Notes under the pieces: model-generated
Told to the model about the DNA's origin: nothing
What the model saw: only the letters and a program-made list of their open reading frames with translations
Databases searched by the model: none
Position numbers and translations under genes: made by a program
Origin: Streptomyces rishiriensis
Lineage (GTDB): Bacteria > Actinomycetota > Actinomycetes > Streptomycetales > Streptomycetaceae
Length of the DNA stretch: 64,000 bases
Assembly: GCF_030815485.1 (NCBI RefSeq)
Contig: NZ_JAUSWV010000002.1
Coordinates: forward strand, 4,650,001-4,714,000
Direction of reading: 5' to 3'
Shown here: positions 46,177 to 55,023 of the stretch, in pieces
Layout: each line of letters starts with the position of its first letter
Position numbering within the stretch: the stretch's first letter is position 1

Positions 46177-46201
46177 AGGCGCCTCCGCCCTGTGGGCGCC
46201 T
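46177..46201 (+). terminator. Hairpin after the RidA gene
   Basis: AGGCGCC (46177-46183) and GGCGCCT (46195-46201) pair over an 11-base loop, 16 bases past the stop. Confidence 0.45.
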
Positions 46202-46323
46202 TCCGGACGCCCTCCCGGGTGCCGCGCCGGCATCCCGGAGGCGTCCCCCCAGGCACCCCGTGGAGGGGCTCTGACCTCGGGGGCCTCTCGAACATTCGCG
46301 CACCACGGGATAGCCTCGCGACC

Positions 46324-47235
46324 ATGGCGAATGGGCAGTGGTTCCCCCAGGACTGGCCGGAACGCATCCGCGCGCTCGCGGACGGCGCCCTCACTCCGGT
46401 CGTCCCGAAGCGCGCGGCCACCGTCATGCTCCTGAAGGACACCGACGGCGGCCCTGTCGTCCACATGCTGCGCAGACGCGCTTCCATGGCCTTCGCCGGT
46501 GGCGCGTACGCCTATCCCGGTGGCGGCGTCGACCCACGCGACGACGACCTTCACGTCCGCTGGGCGGGCCCCACGCGCGCGTGGTGGGCCGAGCGGCTGG
46601 GCGTCGACGAGACGGCGGCCCAGGCGATCGTCTGCGCGGCGGTGCGCGAGACCTACGAGGAGGCCGGCGTCCTGCTCGCCGGACCGACGCCCGATTCCGT
46701 CGTGGGCGACACCACGGGCGCCGACTGGGAGACCGACCGGGCCGCGGTGGCCGCCCGTGAAGTGTCCTTCGCCGAGTTCCTCGACCGCCGTGGCCTGGTC
46801 CTGCGCTCCGACCTCCTCGGAGCCTGGACACGGTGGATCACGCCGGAGTTCGAGTCCCGTCGTTACGACACCTGGTTCTTCGTGGCCGCGCTTCCCGAGG
46901 GCCAGCGCACCCGCAACGCCTCCACCGAGGCCGACCGCACGGTGTGGATCCGCCCGGCGGACGCGGCGGCCTCGTACGACAGGGGCGAGCTGCTGATGAT
47001 GCCGCCCACGATCGCGACGCTGCGCCGGCTCGTCCCGTACGCCACGGCCGCCGAGGCACTCGCCGCGGCCCCGGAGCGCGACCTGACGCCGGTCCTGGCG
47101 CGGGCCCGCCTGGAGGAGGGCGAGGTCGTGCTGTCGTGGCCGGGGCACGACGAGTTCACCAAGCACATCCCGACGGAGACGACCGCCGTGGCGGACCCGA
47201 CCGCCGTGACGGACGCGCGCGGGGGCTCCGCATGA
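46324..47235 (+). CDS. NUDIX hydrolase with long box insertion (NUDT19-like)
   Basis: 303 residues from ATG 46324. The NUDIX Gly-rich start (FAGGAYAYPGGGVDPRDDD) and REtYEEAG half (AAVRETYEEAGVLL) are separated by about 45 residues, as in NUDT19/RP2p-type CoA diphosphatases. A long second half ends in HDEFTKHIPTETTAV. It is probably a nucleoside-diphosphate-linked hydrolase; the substrate is unproved. Confidence 0.88.
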   Translation: MANGQWFPQDWPERIRALADGALTPVVPKRAATVMLLKDTDGGPVVHMLRRRASMAFAGGAYAYPGGGVDPRDDDLHVRWAGPTRAWWAERLGVDETAAQAIVCAAVRETYEEAGVLLAGPTPDSVVGDTTGADWETDRAAVAAREVSFAEFLDRRGLVLRSDLLGAWTRWITPEFESRRYDTWFFVAALPEGQRTRNASTEADRTVWIRPADAAASYDRGELLMMPPTIATLRRLVPYATAAEALAAAPERDLTPVLARARLEEGEVVLSWPGHDEFTKHIPTETTAVADPTAVTDARGGSA

Positions 47236-47413
47236 CGCACACGGACTTCCGCAGGCGGGCGGACGCGAGCGGTCTTCGACACCGGCCCCGTGGCGACCGG
47301 CGGGTCCTTCACGGGCCCCTCCTGCCGCCTGGAGCGCCTCGATGCGCCGCGCCGGTCGCCGGCCCCGGCCGCCCAGGTGACGTTCCGTCCAGCCCTATGG
47401 AAGGCCCGTTCGC

Positions 47414-48256
47414 ATGACCGACGCAGCCGCTCTCCCCGGACAGCCGCGAGGCGGGGTCCTCTCCGGCCCGGCCACCCCGCGCGCGGTCAACGTCCTCGCG
47501 CCGAACGCGTCCGCGATGACCCTGGACGGCACGAACACCTGGATCGTGTCGGAGCCCGACTCGGACCTCGCGGTCGTCATCGATCCGGGCCCGCTGGACG
47601 ACGGCCATCTCCGCGCGGTCGTCGACACCGCCGAACGGGCCGGCAAGCGCGTCGCGCTGACCCTGCTGACGCACGGCCACCCCGATCACGCCGAGGGCGC
47701 AGCCCGCTTCGCCGCGCTGACCGGCACGAAGGTGCGGGCCCTGGACCCGGCGCTGCGGCTGGGCGATGAGGGTCTGGCCGCCGGGAACGTGATCACGGTG
47801 GGCGGCCTGGAACTGCGGGTCGTCCCGACGCCCGGTCACACCGCCGACTCCCTCTGCTTCCACCTCCCGGCCGACCGGGCCGTGCTGACCGGCGACACGG
47901 TCCTCGGCCGGGGTACGACCGTCGTCGCGCATCCCGACGGCCGCCTGGGCGACTACCTGGACTCCCTGCGCCGGCTGAGGTCCCTCACGGTCGACGACGG
48001 CGTCCACACCGTCCTCCCGGGCCACGGACCGGTCCTGGAGGACGCACAGGGCGTCGTGGAGTTCTACCTCGCCCACCGTGCCCACCGCCTCGCCCAGGTC
48101 GAGACGGCCGTCGAGGACGGCTACGGCACCCCCGCCCAGGTCGTCGCCCGTGTGTACGCCGACGTCGACCGCTCGCTGTGGCCGGCGGCCGAGTTGTCCG
48201 TACGGGCGCAGCTGGAGTACCTGAGGGAGCACGGGCTCATCCAGGGACCGGCCTAA
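47414..48256 (+). CDS. Metallo-beta-lactamase-fold hydrolase
   Basis: 280 residues. Zinc site HGHPDH in LLTHGHPDHAEGAARF, then TPGHTADSL, VLTGDTVLGRG and VLPGHGPVLEDA. The C-terminal helical part (EFYLAHRAHRLAQVE, TPAQVVARVYADV) is that of LACTB2-like glyoxalase-II/nuclease relatives. It may be an endoribonuclease or hydrolase. It overlaps the convergent nucleotidyltransferase gene by 4 bases. Confidence 0.92.
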   Translation: MTDAAALPGQPRGGVLSGPATPRAVNVLAPNASAMTLDGTNTWIVSEPDSDLAVVIDPGPLDDGHLRAVVDTAERAGKRVALTLLTHGHPDHAEGAARFAALTGTKVRALDPALRLGDEGLAAGNVITVGGLELRVVPTPGHTADSLCFHLPADRAVLTGDTVLGRGTTVVAHPDGRLGDYLDSLRRLRSLTVDDGVHTVLPGHGPVLEDAQGVVEFYLAHRAHRLAQVETAVEDGYGTPAQVVARVYADVDRSLWPAAELSVRAQLEYLREHGLIQGPA

Positions 48257-49080
48257 GGCTCCTTGGGCCTGTCGGCCTTCACGCCGTGCACGCGCGCGTA
48301 CTCCTCGGCGAGCCAGGGGCCGAGATCGTCGACGTAGGACGCGAGGACCGCGCTGTCGCCGGTCGGCTCGTAGCCGAGGACAGCCGCCGCCCGCAGCTCC
48401 TCCGCACGCTGCGGGTAGTAGAGGCCGAAGGCCTCCGCCATCTCGTGCAGGTCGCTCGTCCAGCCGTTCCAGCGGGGCATGACGAGCGTGAACGCGGTGC
48501 GCACGAGCCGACGGGACATGACCCGGACGAGAGGTCGCAGGGCCTCCTCGGAGTCGGCCGCCGAGGCGATGCGCTCGCGCCAGCGCGGCAGGACGAGGGC
48601 GAGGTCGCCGTTGGTCTCGCGCGCGAGCAGGGAGTCCGGACGGTAGTGCGGGAGGTACTCGGCGAGATCCTCTCCGAGCAGCGGCGTGCACAGGCACGCG
48701 AGGAACCACCCCAGGTCGTGTCTCTCCAGGTCGCTGAGCACGCGCGCGTGGCCGACGAGCAGCGTCCCGCCACCGTCGATCTGCGGGAACTCCTTGTCGA
48801 GGGCCTCGTCGAGCGCACGGCCGTCGGTCCGGTCGGCGTCGGTCGGCTCCTCCCGCAGGACGACGAGAAGGTCCAGATCGCTGCGGCCCTCACGCGCGGT
48901 ACCGCGCGGAATCGACCCGTAGAGGTACGCGCTGTGCAGCCGGTCTCCGAAGACGTCCGGGATCCGTTCCCGGGCCGCCAGCACGACGGGCCGAAAAGCG
49001 TCGGCCACGCGCGCGAGGGAGCCTTCGCGCGCGATGTTTCCCCGGGAGTCGAGGCCTCGGAAGAGAGACGTTTCTGCCAT
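48253..49080 (-). CDS. Nucleotidyltransferase-domain protein
   Basis: 275 residues from ATG 49080. The Pol-beta-type signature GSIPRGTAREGRSDLDLLVVL has the GS and D-x-D metal ligands. A long helical C-terminus follows (LPRWRERIASAADSEEALRP). It could nucleotidylate a small molecule, protein or antibiotic. No HEPN partner gene is adjacent. Confidence 0.85.
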   Translation of the reverse strand: MAETSLFRGLDSRGNIAREGSLARVADAFRPVVLAARERIPDVFGDRLHSAYLYGSIPRGTAREGRSDLDLLVVLREEPTDADRTDGRALDEALDKEFPQIDGGGTLLVGHARVLSDLERHDLGWFLACLCTPLLGEDLAEYLPHYRPDSLLARETNGDLALVLPRWRERIASAADSEEALRPLVRVMSRRLVRTAFTLVMPRWNGWTSDLHEMAEAFGLYYPQRAEELRAAAVLGYEPTGDSAVLASYVDDLGPWLAEEYARVHGVKADRPKEP

Positions 49081-49415
49081 GAGCCCACTGTGCTGCCTCA
49101 CAAGCGTTCCGGCGGACCGTTTTCCGGCGGGGGAGGCGGCACGACAGTCAGCGCGGGAGGAGGCACGCTGTGGACGCCGGCACGGGGGCGGAGGCCGGTG
49201 CGGACGCGGACGCGGAGACAAGCCCGTCCTGCGAAGGAGGGCAAGCCCCTCAGGGCCGACCGCCGACCGCCGACAAACGACAGCCGGGGACGCCGGCCCC
49301 GGTCACGCTCACACCGGCGACCGGCGACCGGCGACCGGCGACCGGCGAACCGAGCCGCCGACGAAGCTCACACAGTCGACCTCGTCGGCCTCGTAGGCCG
49401 TGGCCGACGCGACGG
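49081..49415. other. 335-base intergenic region
   Basis: No supported gene. It contains the 7-mer tandem repeat at 49314-49348 in the shared space downstream of crp. Confidence 0.6.
49314..49348. repeat. CCGGCGA tandem repeat, five perfect copies
   Basis: Five exact 7-base units occur head to tail, followed by CCGGCGAAC-like decay. Likely slippage-prone. Confidence 0.9.
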
Positions 49416-50090
49416 CTAGCGTGACCGCTTGGCCAGTCGCTCCACGTCCAGCAGGATGACCGCACGTGCCTCCAGGCGCAGCCACCCGCGCTGGGCGAAG
49501 TCCGCCAGCGCCTTGTTCACGGTCTCGCGCGACGCGCCGACGAGCTGGGCCAGCTCCTCCTGCGTCAGGTCGTGGACGACGTGGATGCCCTCTTCGGACT
49601 GCACGCCGAAGCGGCGCGAGAGGTCCAGCAGAGCACGGGCCACCCGGCCGGGGACATCCGAGAAGACCAGGTCCGACATGGCGTCGTTGGTCTTGCGCAG
49701 ACGCCGCGCGACGGCGCGCAGCAGCGCGGTGGCCACCTCGGGCCGGGCGTTCAGCCAGGGCTGGAGGTCGCCGTGGCCGAGACCGAGGAGCTTGACCTCG
49801 GTGAGGGCGGTGGCGGTCGCCGTGCGCGGGCCCGGGTCGAAGAGCGACAGCTCTCCGATCAGCTCGCTGGGACCCACCACGGCCAGCATGTTCTCCCGGC
49901 CGTCCGGGGAGGTGCGGTGGAGCTTGACCTTGCCCTCGGTGACGACGTAGAGCCGGTCGCCCGGGTCACCTTCGTGGAAGAGGGAGTCACCACGGGCCAG
50001 AGTCACCTCGCTCATGGAGGCGCGCAGTTCTGCGGCCTGCTCGTCGTCGAGTGCCGCGAAGAGCGGGTTGCGCCGCAGAACGTCGTCCAC
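49416..50090 (-). CDS. crp: Crp/Fnr-family global regulator
   Basis: 224 residues from GTG 50090 with AAGGAGAG six bases upstream. The cNMP-binding barrel (FHEGDPGDRLYVVTEGKVKL, GELSLFDPGPRTATATALTE) precedes a C-terminal HTH (LTQEELAQLVGASRETVNKA). In Streptomyces Crp controls germination, growth and antibiotic genes, and is a known global activator. A consensus-type Crp site sits upstream, so autoregulation is likely. Confidence 0.95.
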   Translation of the reverse strand: MDDVLRRNPLFAALDDEQAAELRASMSEVTLARGDSLFHEGDPGDRLYVVTEGKVKLHRTSPDGRENMLAVVGPSELIGELSLFDPGPRTATATALTEVKLLGLGHGDLQPWLNARPEVATALLRAVARRLRKTNDAMSDLVFSDVPGRVARALLDLSRRFGVQSEEGIHVVHDLTQEELAQLVGASRETVNKALADFAQRGWLRLEARAVILLDVERLAKRSR

Positions 50091-50180
50091 GAGTTCTCTC
50101 CTTGTCGACCTGCTCAGGGGATCTTGCTCCCCCGCTTACCAGGGGACCGTGTTCCCCATTTTGCTGGACGTTCCAAAACA

Positions 50181-50194
50181 GTGTGATCTGTCAC
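50181..50194. promoter_or_regulatory. Crp binding site, GTG-N6-GNCAC
   Basis: GTGTGATCTGTCAC matches the published Streptomyces Crp motif GTG(N)6GNCAC exactly, and its core TGTGATCTGTCACA is a palindrome. It lies 91 bases before the crp start, in the divergent gap with nth. Confidence 0.75.
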
Positions 50195-50420
50195 AAGGAT
50201 GCCGCACACGTGTCCCGAGGTAAGCGGCAGGGGTCCAATTGGGGGCCGATCTTCAGGGTCCGGGGCGGATGTCGGTGTCGGGCTTTAGGCTGGCCGAGTG
50301 TCCAAAACGCCGGTGAGAGCACAGGCCAAGGGGGCTGGGCGGGTGGCTGTACGTCGCGTTTCCGCTGTGGGCGAACAGGACCCCGGCGGTGGTAGGAAAG
50401 CGTCAAAGGTGACAAACGAG

Positions 50421-51377
50421 ATGCCTGCGAAGAAAGCGGCCGACAGTGGTAAGGCGGCCGTCAAGAAGGTCGCGGCCAAGCGCGCCGCAACCAAGGCCCC
50501 GACGGACAAGGCCCCGACTGACAAGGACGCAGCGCGCAAGGACGCACCGGGCAGAGGGGCCGCGGAGAAGGACGCCGTGAGCAGGAGTGCCGCGGTGGGC
50601 AAGCCCGAGTCCCGTACCGCTCTCGTCCGCCGTGCCCGTCGCATCAACCGCGAGCTAGCCGAGATCTACCCCTATGCCCATCCCGAGCTGGACTTCGAGA
50701 ATCCGTTCCAACTGGTGGTCGCCACCGTTCTGTCCGCCCAGACCACCGACCTGCGGGTGAACCAGACCACGCCCGCCCTCTTCGCCAAGTACCCCACCCC
50801 CGAGGACCTCGCCGCCGCCGCTCCGGAGGAGGTCGAGGAGATCCTCCGTCCCACCGGCTTCTTCCGGGCCAAGACCAAGTCGGTGATGGGTCTCTCCAAG
50901 GCCCTGGTGGAGGAGTTCGGCGGTGAGGTCCCCGGTCGGCTCGAGGACCTGGTCAAGCTGCCTGGCGTCGGCCGCAAGACCGCCTTCGTGGTGCTGGGGA
51001 ACGCGTTCGGCCGGCCCGGGATCACCGTGGACACGCACTTCCAGCGGCTCGTACGGCGCTGGCGGTGGACGGAGGCGACCGAGCCCGACAAGATCGAGGC
51101 GGCCGTCGGCGCGCTCTTCCCCAAGAGTGACTGGACGATGCTTTCGCACCACGTGATCTTCCACGGCCGCCGCATCTGCCACGCCCGCAAGCCGGCCTGC
51201 GGCGCCTGTCCCATCGCCCCGCTCTGCCCGGCGTACGGCGAGGGCGAGACGGACCCGGAGAAGGCGAAGAAGCTGCTGAAGTACGAGAAGGGCGGCTTCC
51301 CCGGCCAGCGTCTGAACCCGCCCCAGTCCTACCTGGACGCGGGCGGCAGGCCGGCCCCGCCGCTGGGGGCCGGATGA
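50421..51377 (+). CDS. nth: Endonuclease III
   Basis: 318 residues from ATG 50421; AAAGGTGAC precedes it, and GTG 50298 is an alternative. An added N-terminal tail of about 60 residues is Lys/Ala-rich (PAKKAADSGKAAVKKVAAKR). The HhH-GPD core has Lys in LPGVGRKTA and Asp in ITVDTHFQR. The iron-sulfur loop is C-x6-C-x2-C-x5-C (CHARKPACGACPIAPLC). It removes oxidised pyrimidines in base-excision repair. Confidence 0.93.
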   Translation: MPAKKAADSGKAAVKKVAAKRAATKAPTDKAPTDKDAARKDAPGRGAAEKDAVSRSAAVGKPESRTALVRRARRINRELAEIYPYAHPELDFENPFQLVVATVLSAQTTDLRVNQTTPALFAKYPTPEDLAAAAPEEVEEILRPTGFFRAKTKSVMGLSKALVEEFGGEVPGRLEDLVKLPGVGRKTAFVVLGNAFGRPGITVDTHFQRLVRRWRWTEATEPDKIEAAVGALFPKSDWTMLSHHVIFHGRRICHARKPACGACPIAPLCPAYGEGETDPEKAKKLLKYEKGGFPGQRLNPPQSYLDAGGRPAPPLGAG

Positions 51378-51394
51378 GGGAAGGGCTGACGCCG

Positions 51395-51610
51395 GTCGGC
51401 ACCCGAACGACGCGTACGACCCGCACGATGCGGACGACCCGCAGGACGCGTGCCGCCCACGCGACGGGTACGGCCGCCACGACGCGTACGACTCGCATGA
51501 CGCGTGCCGGCCGCACGACGGGTACAAGGGGTACGGCACGCAGGACACCTGCGGCGACGGGTACGGCCCGCACGACGGGTGCGGCCCGCAGGACACCCGT
51601 GACACACACG
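51395..51610 (+). repeat. Imperfect GACGCGTACGAC-type tandem repeat tract
   Basis: About 215 bases of degenerate 12-15 base units between nth and the NUDIX gene. In the NUDIX reading frame it spells a His/Asp/Gly/Tyr repeat (PHDGYG, PHDGCGPQD) without any start codon. Confidence 0.75.
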
Positions 51611-51678
51611 ATCGGGGGACGGCCCGCGGAACGATCTGTCGGTTCCCGGGCGTTGGACAGGGCAGAACGGGGGGTGGT

Positions 51679-52380
51679 GTGCCGATGACACGTGCGAGCA
51701 ACACGCAGGGCGGTGCGGTGGCGCTGAGCAAAGAAGGCCTGCCCGCCTGGCTGGACCCGGTGGTGCACGCTGTGGAGACGGTCCAGCCCCTCCAGCTCAG
51801 CCGCTTCCTGCCCCCGGAGAACGGCGCGGGGCGCCAGTCCGCCGTCCTGATCCTGTTCGGTGAGGGGGAGCGCGGCCCCGAGCTGTTGCTCATGGAGCGC
51901 GCCAGCTCCCTGCGCTCCCACCCCGGCCAGCCCTCTTTCCCGGGTGGCGCCCTCGACCCGCAGGACGGCGACCCGCACGGCGACGGGCCGCTCCGGGCCG
52001 CCCTGCGCGAGGCCGAGGAGGAGACCGGGCTCGATCCGGCCGGCGTCCAGCTCTTCGGTGTGCTGCCCAAGTTGTACATCCCGGTCAGCGGCTTCGTCGT
52101 CACCCCGGTTCTGGGCTGGTGGCGTGAGCCGAGCCCGGTCGGCGTCGTCGACCCGGCGGAGACGGCCCGCGTCTTCACCGTTCCCGTGGCGGATCTCACG
52201 GACGCGGACAACCGTGCCATGGCCTTGCACCCCAGTGGTCACCGCGGCCCGGCATTTCTGGTCGAATCCGCCCTGGTGTGGGGTTTCACGGCCGGTGTGA
52301 TCGACCGCCTGCTGCACTTCGCGGGCTGGGAGCGCCCCTGGGACCGCGAGAAGCAGGTCCCGCTCGACTGGCGGTCATGA
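51679..52380 (+). CDS. CoA-pyrophosphatase-type NUDIX hydrolase
   Basis: 233 residues from GTG 51679 (ATG 51685 is the alternative), with GGGGGG just upstream. The UPF0035-type lead-in LRSHPGQPSFPGGALDPQD and NUDIX box ALREAEEETGLDPAG are those of NudL-like CoA diphosphatases. The C-terminal ESALVWGFTAGVIDRLL is also typical. It precedes the MarP-like protease gene, an arrangement I recall as common in this genus. Confidence 0.9.
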   Translation: MPMTRASNTQGGAVALSKEGLPAWLDPVVHAVETVQPLQLSRFLPPENGAGRQSAVLILFGEGERGPELLLMERASSLRSHPGQPSFPGGALDPQDGDPHGDGPLRAALREAEEETGLDPAGVQLFGVLPKLYIPVSGFVVTPVLGWWREPSPVGVVDPAETARVFTVPVADLTDADNRAMALHPSGHRGPAFLVESALVWGFTAGVIDRLLHFAGWERPWDREKQVPLDWRS

Positions 52381-52500
52381 CAGGGTGTCCACCGTGCTGT
52401 GTATGTCCGGGGGAAGCTGTGCCCCATCGCCGCTTCGCGGCGGGTCGGACCCCCGGCCGGCCTGTGGTGACCGCGAATTGACGAGGCGAGGCGCGAAGCG

Positions 52501-53700
52501 GTGAACGTGCTGGACATCCTGTTGTCGGTAGCGGCCGTCTGGTTCGCGGTCGTCGGCTACCGCCAGGGCTTCGTCGTCGGGATCCTGTCGGTGATCGGTT
52601 TCCTGGGGGGCGGCCTCGTCGCCGTATACCTGCTGCCCGTGATCTGGGACGCGTTGACCGACAACTCCGAGGTGAGCACCACGGCCGCCGTCGTCGCGGT
52701 CATCGTCGTGATCGTCTGCGCCTCGATCGGCCAGGCCCTCACCACCCACCTCGGCAACAAGCTGCGCCGGTACATCACCTGGTCGCCGGCCCGCGCGCTG
52801 GACGCGACCGGCGGCGCGCTGGTCAACGTCGTGGCGATGCTGCTGGTGGCGTGGCTGATCGGATCCGCCCTCGCCGGCACCACCCTGCCCACGCTGGGCA
52901 AGGAGGTCCGCAGCTCCAAGGTGCTGCACGGGGTGTCCGACGCGCTGCCCGACCGGGCCGACACCTGGTTCGCCGACTTCTCCTCCGTCCTCGCGCAGAA
53001 CGGCTTCCCGCAGGTCTTCAGCCCGTTCTCCAACGAGCCGATCACCGACGTCCAGCCGCCCGACCCGGCCCTGGCGAACAGCGCGGTGGCCAAGCGCGCG
53101 CAGCGTTCCATCGTCAAGGTCATGGGCACCGCGGAGAGCTGCGGCAAGGTCCTGGAAGGCACCGGCTTCGTCTTCGGTGAGCGTCGCGTCATGACCAACG
53201 CGCACGTCGTGGGCGGCGTCGACGAACCCACCGTCCAGATAGGCGGCGAGGGCCGCAAGTACGACGCCACGGTCGTCCTGTACGACTGGAAGCGCGACAT
53301 CGCCGTCCTGGACGTACCCGATCTCGACGCGCCCGTGCTGGAGTTCACCACCAAGGACGCGGTGAGCGGTGACGACGCGATCGTCGCCGGGTTCCCGGAG
53401 AACGGGTCGTACGACGTCCGCGCCGCGCGGGTGCGCGGTCGCATCACGGCCAACGGCCCGGACATCTACCACCGCACCACCGTGCGCCGTGACGTGTACT
53501 CGCTGTTCACGACGGTCCGTCAGGGCAACTCCGGAGGCCCGCTGCTCACCACCGACGGCAAGGTGTACGGCGTGGTCTTCGCGAAGTCCCTCGACGACGC
53601 CGAAACCGGCTACGCCCTCACCGCGGACGAGATTCAGCAGGACATCACCGAGGGGCGTACCGCGGGCCAGCAGGTGGACAGCGACAGCTGCGCCCTTTGA
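52501..53700 (+). CDS. MarP-like membrane serine protease
   Basis: 399 residues from GTG 52501. Four N-terminal membrane segments (CvpA-like, from LDILLSVAAVWFAVVGY to VAMLLVAWLIGSALAG) precede a chymotrypsin-fold protease. Its triad is His in MTNAHVVGG, Asp in DWKRDIAVL and Ser in RQGNSGGPL. In mycobacteria MarP mediates acid and oxidative stress resistance, and a similar role here is inferred. Cys residues near TAESCGKV and the terminal SCAL may form a disulfide. Confidence 0.92.
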   Translation: MNVLDILLSVAAVWFAVVGYRQGFVVGILSVIGFLGGGLVAVYLLPVIWDALTDNSEVSTTAAVVAVIVVIVCASIGQALTTHLGNKLRRYITWSPARALDATGGALVNVVAMLLVAWLIGSALAGTTLPTLGKEVRSSKVLHGVSDALPDRADTWFADFSSVLAQNGFPQVFSPFSNEPITDVQPPDPALANSAVAKRAQRSIVKVMGTAESCGKVLEGTGFVFGERRVMTNAHVVGGVDEPTVQIGGEGRKYDATVVLYDWKRDIAVLDVPDLDAPVLEFTTKDAVSGDDAIVAGFPENGSYDVRAARVRGRITANGPDIYHRTTVRRDVYSLFTTVRQGNSGGPLLTTDGKVYGVVFAKSLDDAETGYALTADEIQQDITEGRTAGQQVDSDSCAL

Positions 53701-54072
53701 CGAACACCGGAGAGGATCCTGCCGAGGGGCCCCGCCAAGGGCCCCTCGAATCCTTCGCCGGGTCAGCCTCGAGGGTGACGCAAGCGGACCGAGACCCAAC
53801 GGGCCCGGCGGCGCAGGATGCGCGGAATGCCCACTCGGAGCTCGGAGCCCGGCAGTTGCGGGTCGGCACCTCGTTGGTGGGGGCTCAGGCCACTGGCCGA
53901 GCGGCGGTTGCGTGCTGCATCACTGTAGTCGTGCGTCCAGCCCATACACCGACGTCTGCCCCTGCCCCAAGGTCGATAACCGCTATCGGAGCGGCCAATT
54001 GGCCTATGCGCCGGGCATTTGGCCGGTCGTCGTACAGGCGTTCAGAACCGGGTGCCGGGCGCGACCGCGCGG
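53701..54072. other. 372-base intergenic region
   Basis: Besides the terminator below, it holds an inverted repeat CGATA/TATCG (53974-53988) and the 12-bp palindrome GGCCAATTGGCC (53993-54004). Short frames inside are unconvincing. Confidence 0.55.
53723..53748 (+). terminator. Terminator after the MarP-like gene
   Basis: CGAGGGGCCC (53723-53732) pairs with GGGCCCCTCG (53739-53748) around a 6-base loop. Confidence 0.75.
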
Positions 54073-55023
54073 TCACCGATCTGGCTCGGGATCCTTCAGC
54101 CAGTTGACCAGTTCGGTGGAGAAAGCGACCGGGTCCTCTTCATGCGGGAAGTGGCCGAGACCGTCGAACAGCCGCCAGCGGTACGGCGCTTCGACGTACT
54201 CCCCGGAGCCGGCCGCGCTACGGGTGCGCATCACCGGATCGAGGGATCCGTGCAGATGCAGCGTGGGCACGCGCACGGGCCGCTTCATGCGCCGGTAGAA
54301 CTGGACGCCGTCCGGCCGGGCCATCGAGCGCACCAGCCACCGGTACGGCTCGACGGCGCAGTGCGCGGTGGAGGGGATGCACATGGCGCGCTGGTACGTC
54401 TCCACCGCGTCGTCCTCCGGCAGGCGCGGCCCGGACCAGTCCCGGATCAGCCGGCCCACCAGTTCGCCGCCGTCGGCGGTGAGCTGCCGCTCGGGGATCC
54501 ATGGCCGCTGGAACCCCCAGATGTGGGAGCTCGCGGTCGTCTGCCGGACGTCCGCGAGCATCGCCGAGCGCCAGCGCCGGGGATGCGGCATCGAGGCGAC
54601 GGCGAGCCTCCGGACGAGCTTGGGGCGCATCACGGCCGCCGTCCACGCCAGGTAACCGCCCAGGTCATGGCCGACCAGCGCGGCGTCCGGCTCGCCCAGG
54701 GAACGGATCACGCCGGTGATGTCGAGAGCCAGGTTCGCCGGGTCGTAGCCGCGCGGCGTGCGGTCGCTGCCGCCCACGCCCCGCAGGTCCATCGCGACGG
54801 CCCGGAAGCCCGCGTCGGCCAGCGCGACCAGCTGATGCCGCCACGTCCACCAGAACTGCGGAAAGCCGTGGACGAGCATGACCAGCGGACCGTCGCCGAC
54901 CTCGGCGATGTGGAAGCGGGCACCGTTCGCGGCGACCTCGCGATGGGTGACCTGCACGCCGCAGACGGCGTCCGGCCGTACGACCGAAGCGGGCTGGGCC
55001 GGAGGAGTGGCGGGGTCCGTCAT
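54073..55023 (-). CDS. Alpha/beta hydrolase, epoxide-hydrolase-like
   Basis: 316 residues. HGFPQFWWTWR (oxyanion HGFP), nucleophile Asp in LVGHDLGGYL and catalytic His in GLGHFPHEEDP match soluble epoxide hydrolases, as do the Tyr-rich cap-region segments. No signal peptide. It overlaps the holin-like gene by ATGA, so they are co-expressed. Confidence 0.9.
   Translation of the reverse strand: MTDPATPPAQPASVVRPDAVCGVQVTHREVAANGARFHIAEVGDGPLVMLVHGFPQFWWTWRHQLVALADAGFRAVAMDLRGVGGSDRTPRGYDPANLALDITGVIRSLGEPDAALVGHDLGGYLAWTAAVMRPKLVRRLAVASMPHPRRWRSAMLADVRQTTASSHIWGFQRPWIPERQLTADGGELVGRLIRDWSGPRLPEDDAVETYQRAMCIPSTAHCAVEPYRWLVRSMARPDGVQFYRRMKRPVRVPTLHLHGSLDPVMRTRSAAGSGEYVEAPYRWRLFDGLGHFPHEEDPVAFSTELVNWLKDPEPDR

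Noticed and set aside
47232..47417. 61-codon frame between the NUDIX and MBL genes
   Set aside because: Starts in an ATGA overlap, but the composition is Pro/Arg-rich with no recognisable fold; too weak to call.
49314..49348. CRISPR-like array
   Set aside because: Contiguous 7-mers with no spacers and no cas genes in the window.
51374..51688. 104-codon Thr/Arg-rich frame overlapping the nth stop
   Set aside because: Low-complexity reading of the repeat tract; third-position composition is poorer than in the NUDIX frame.
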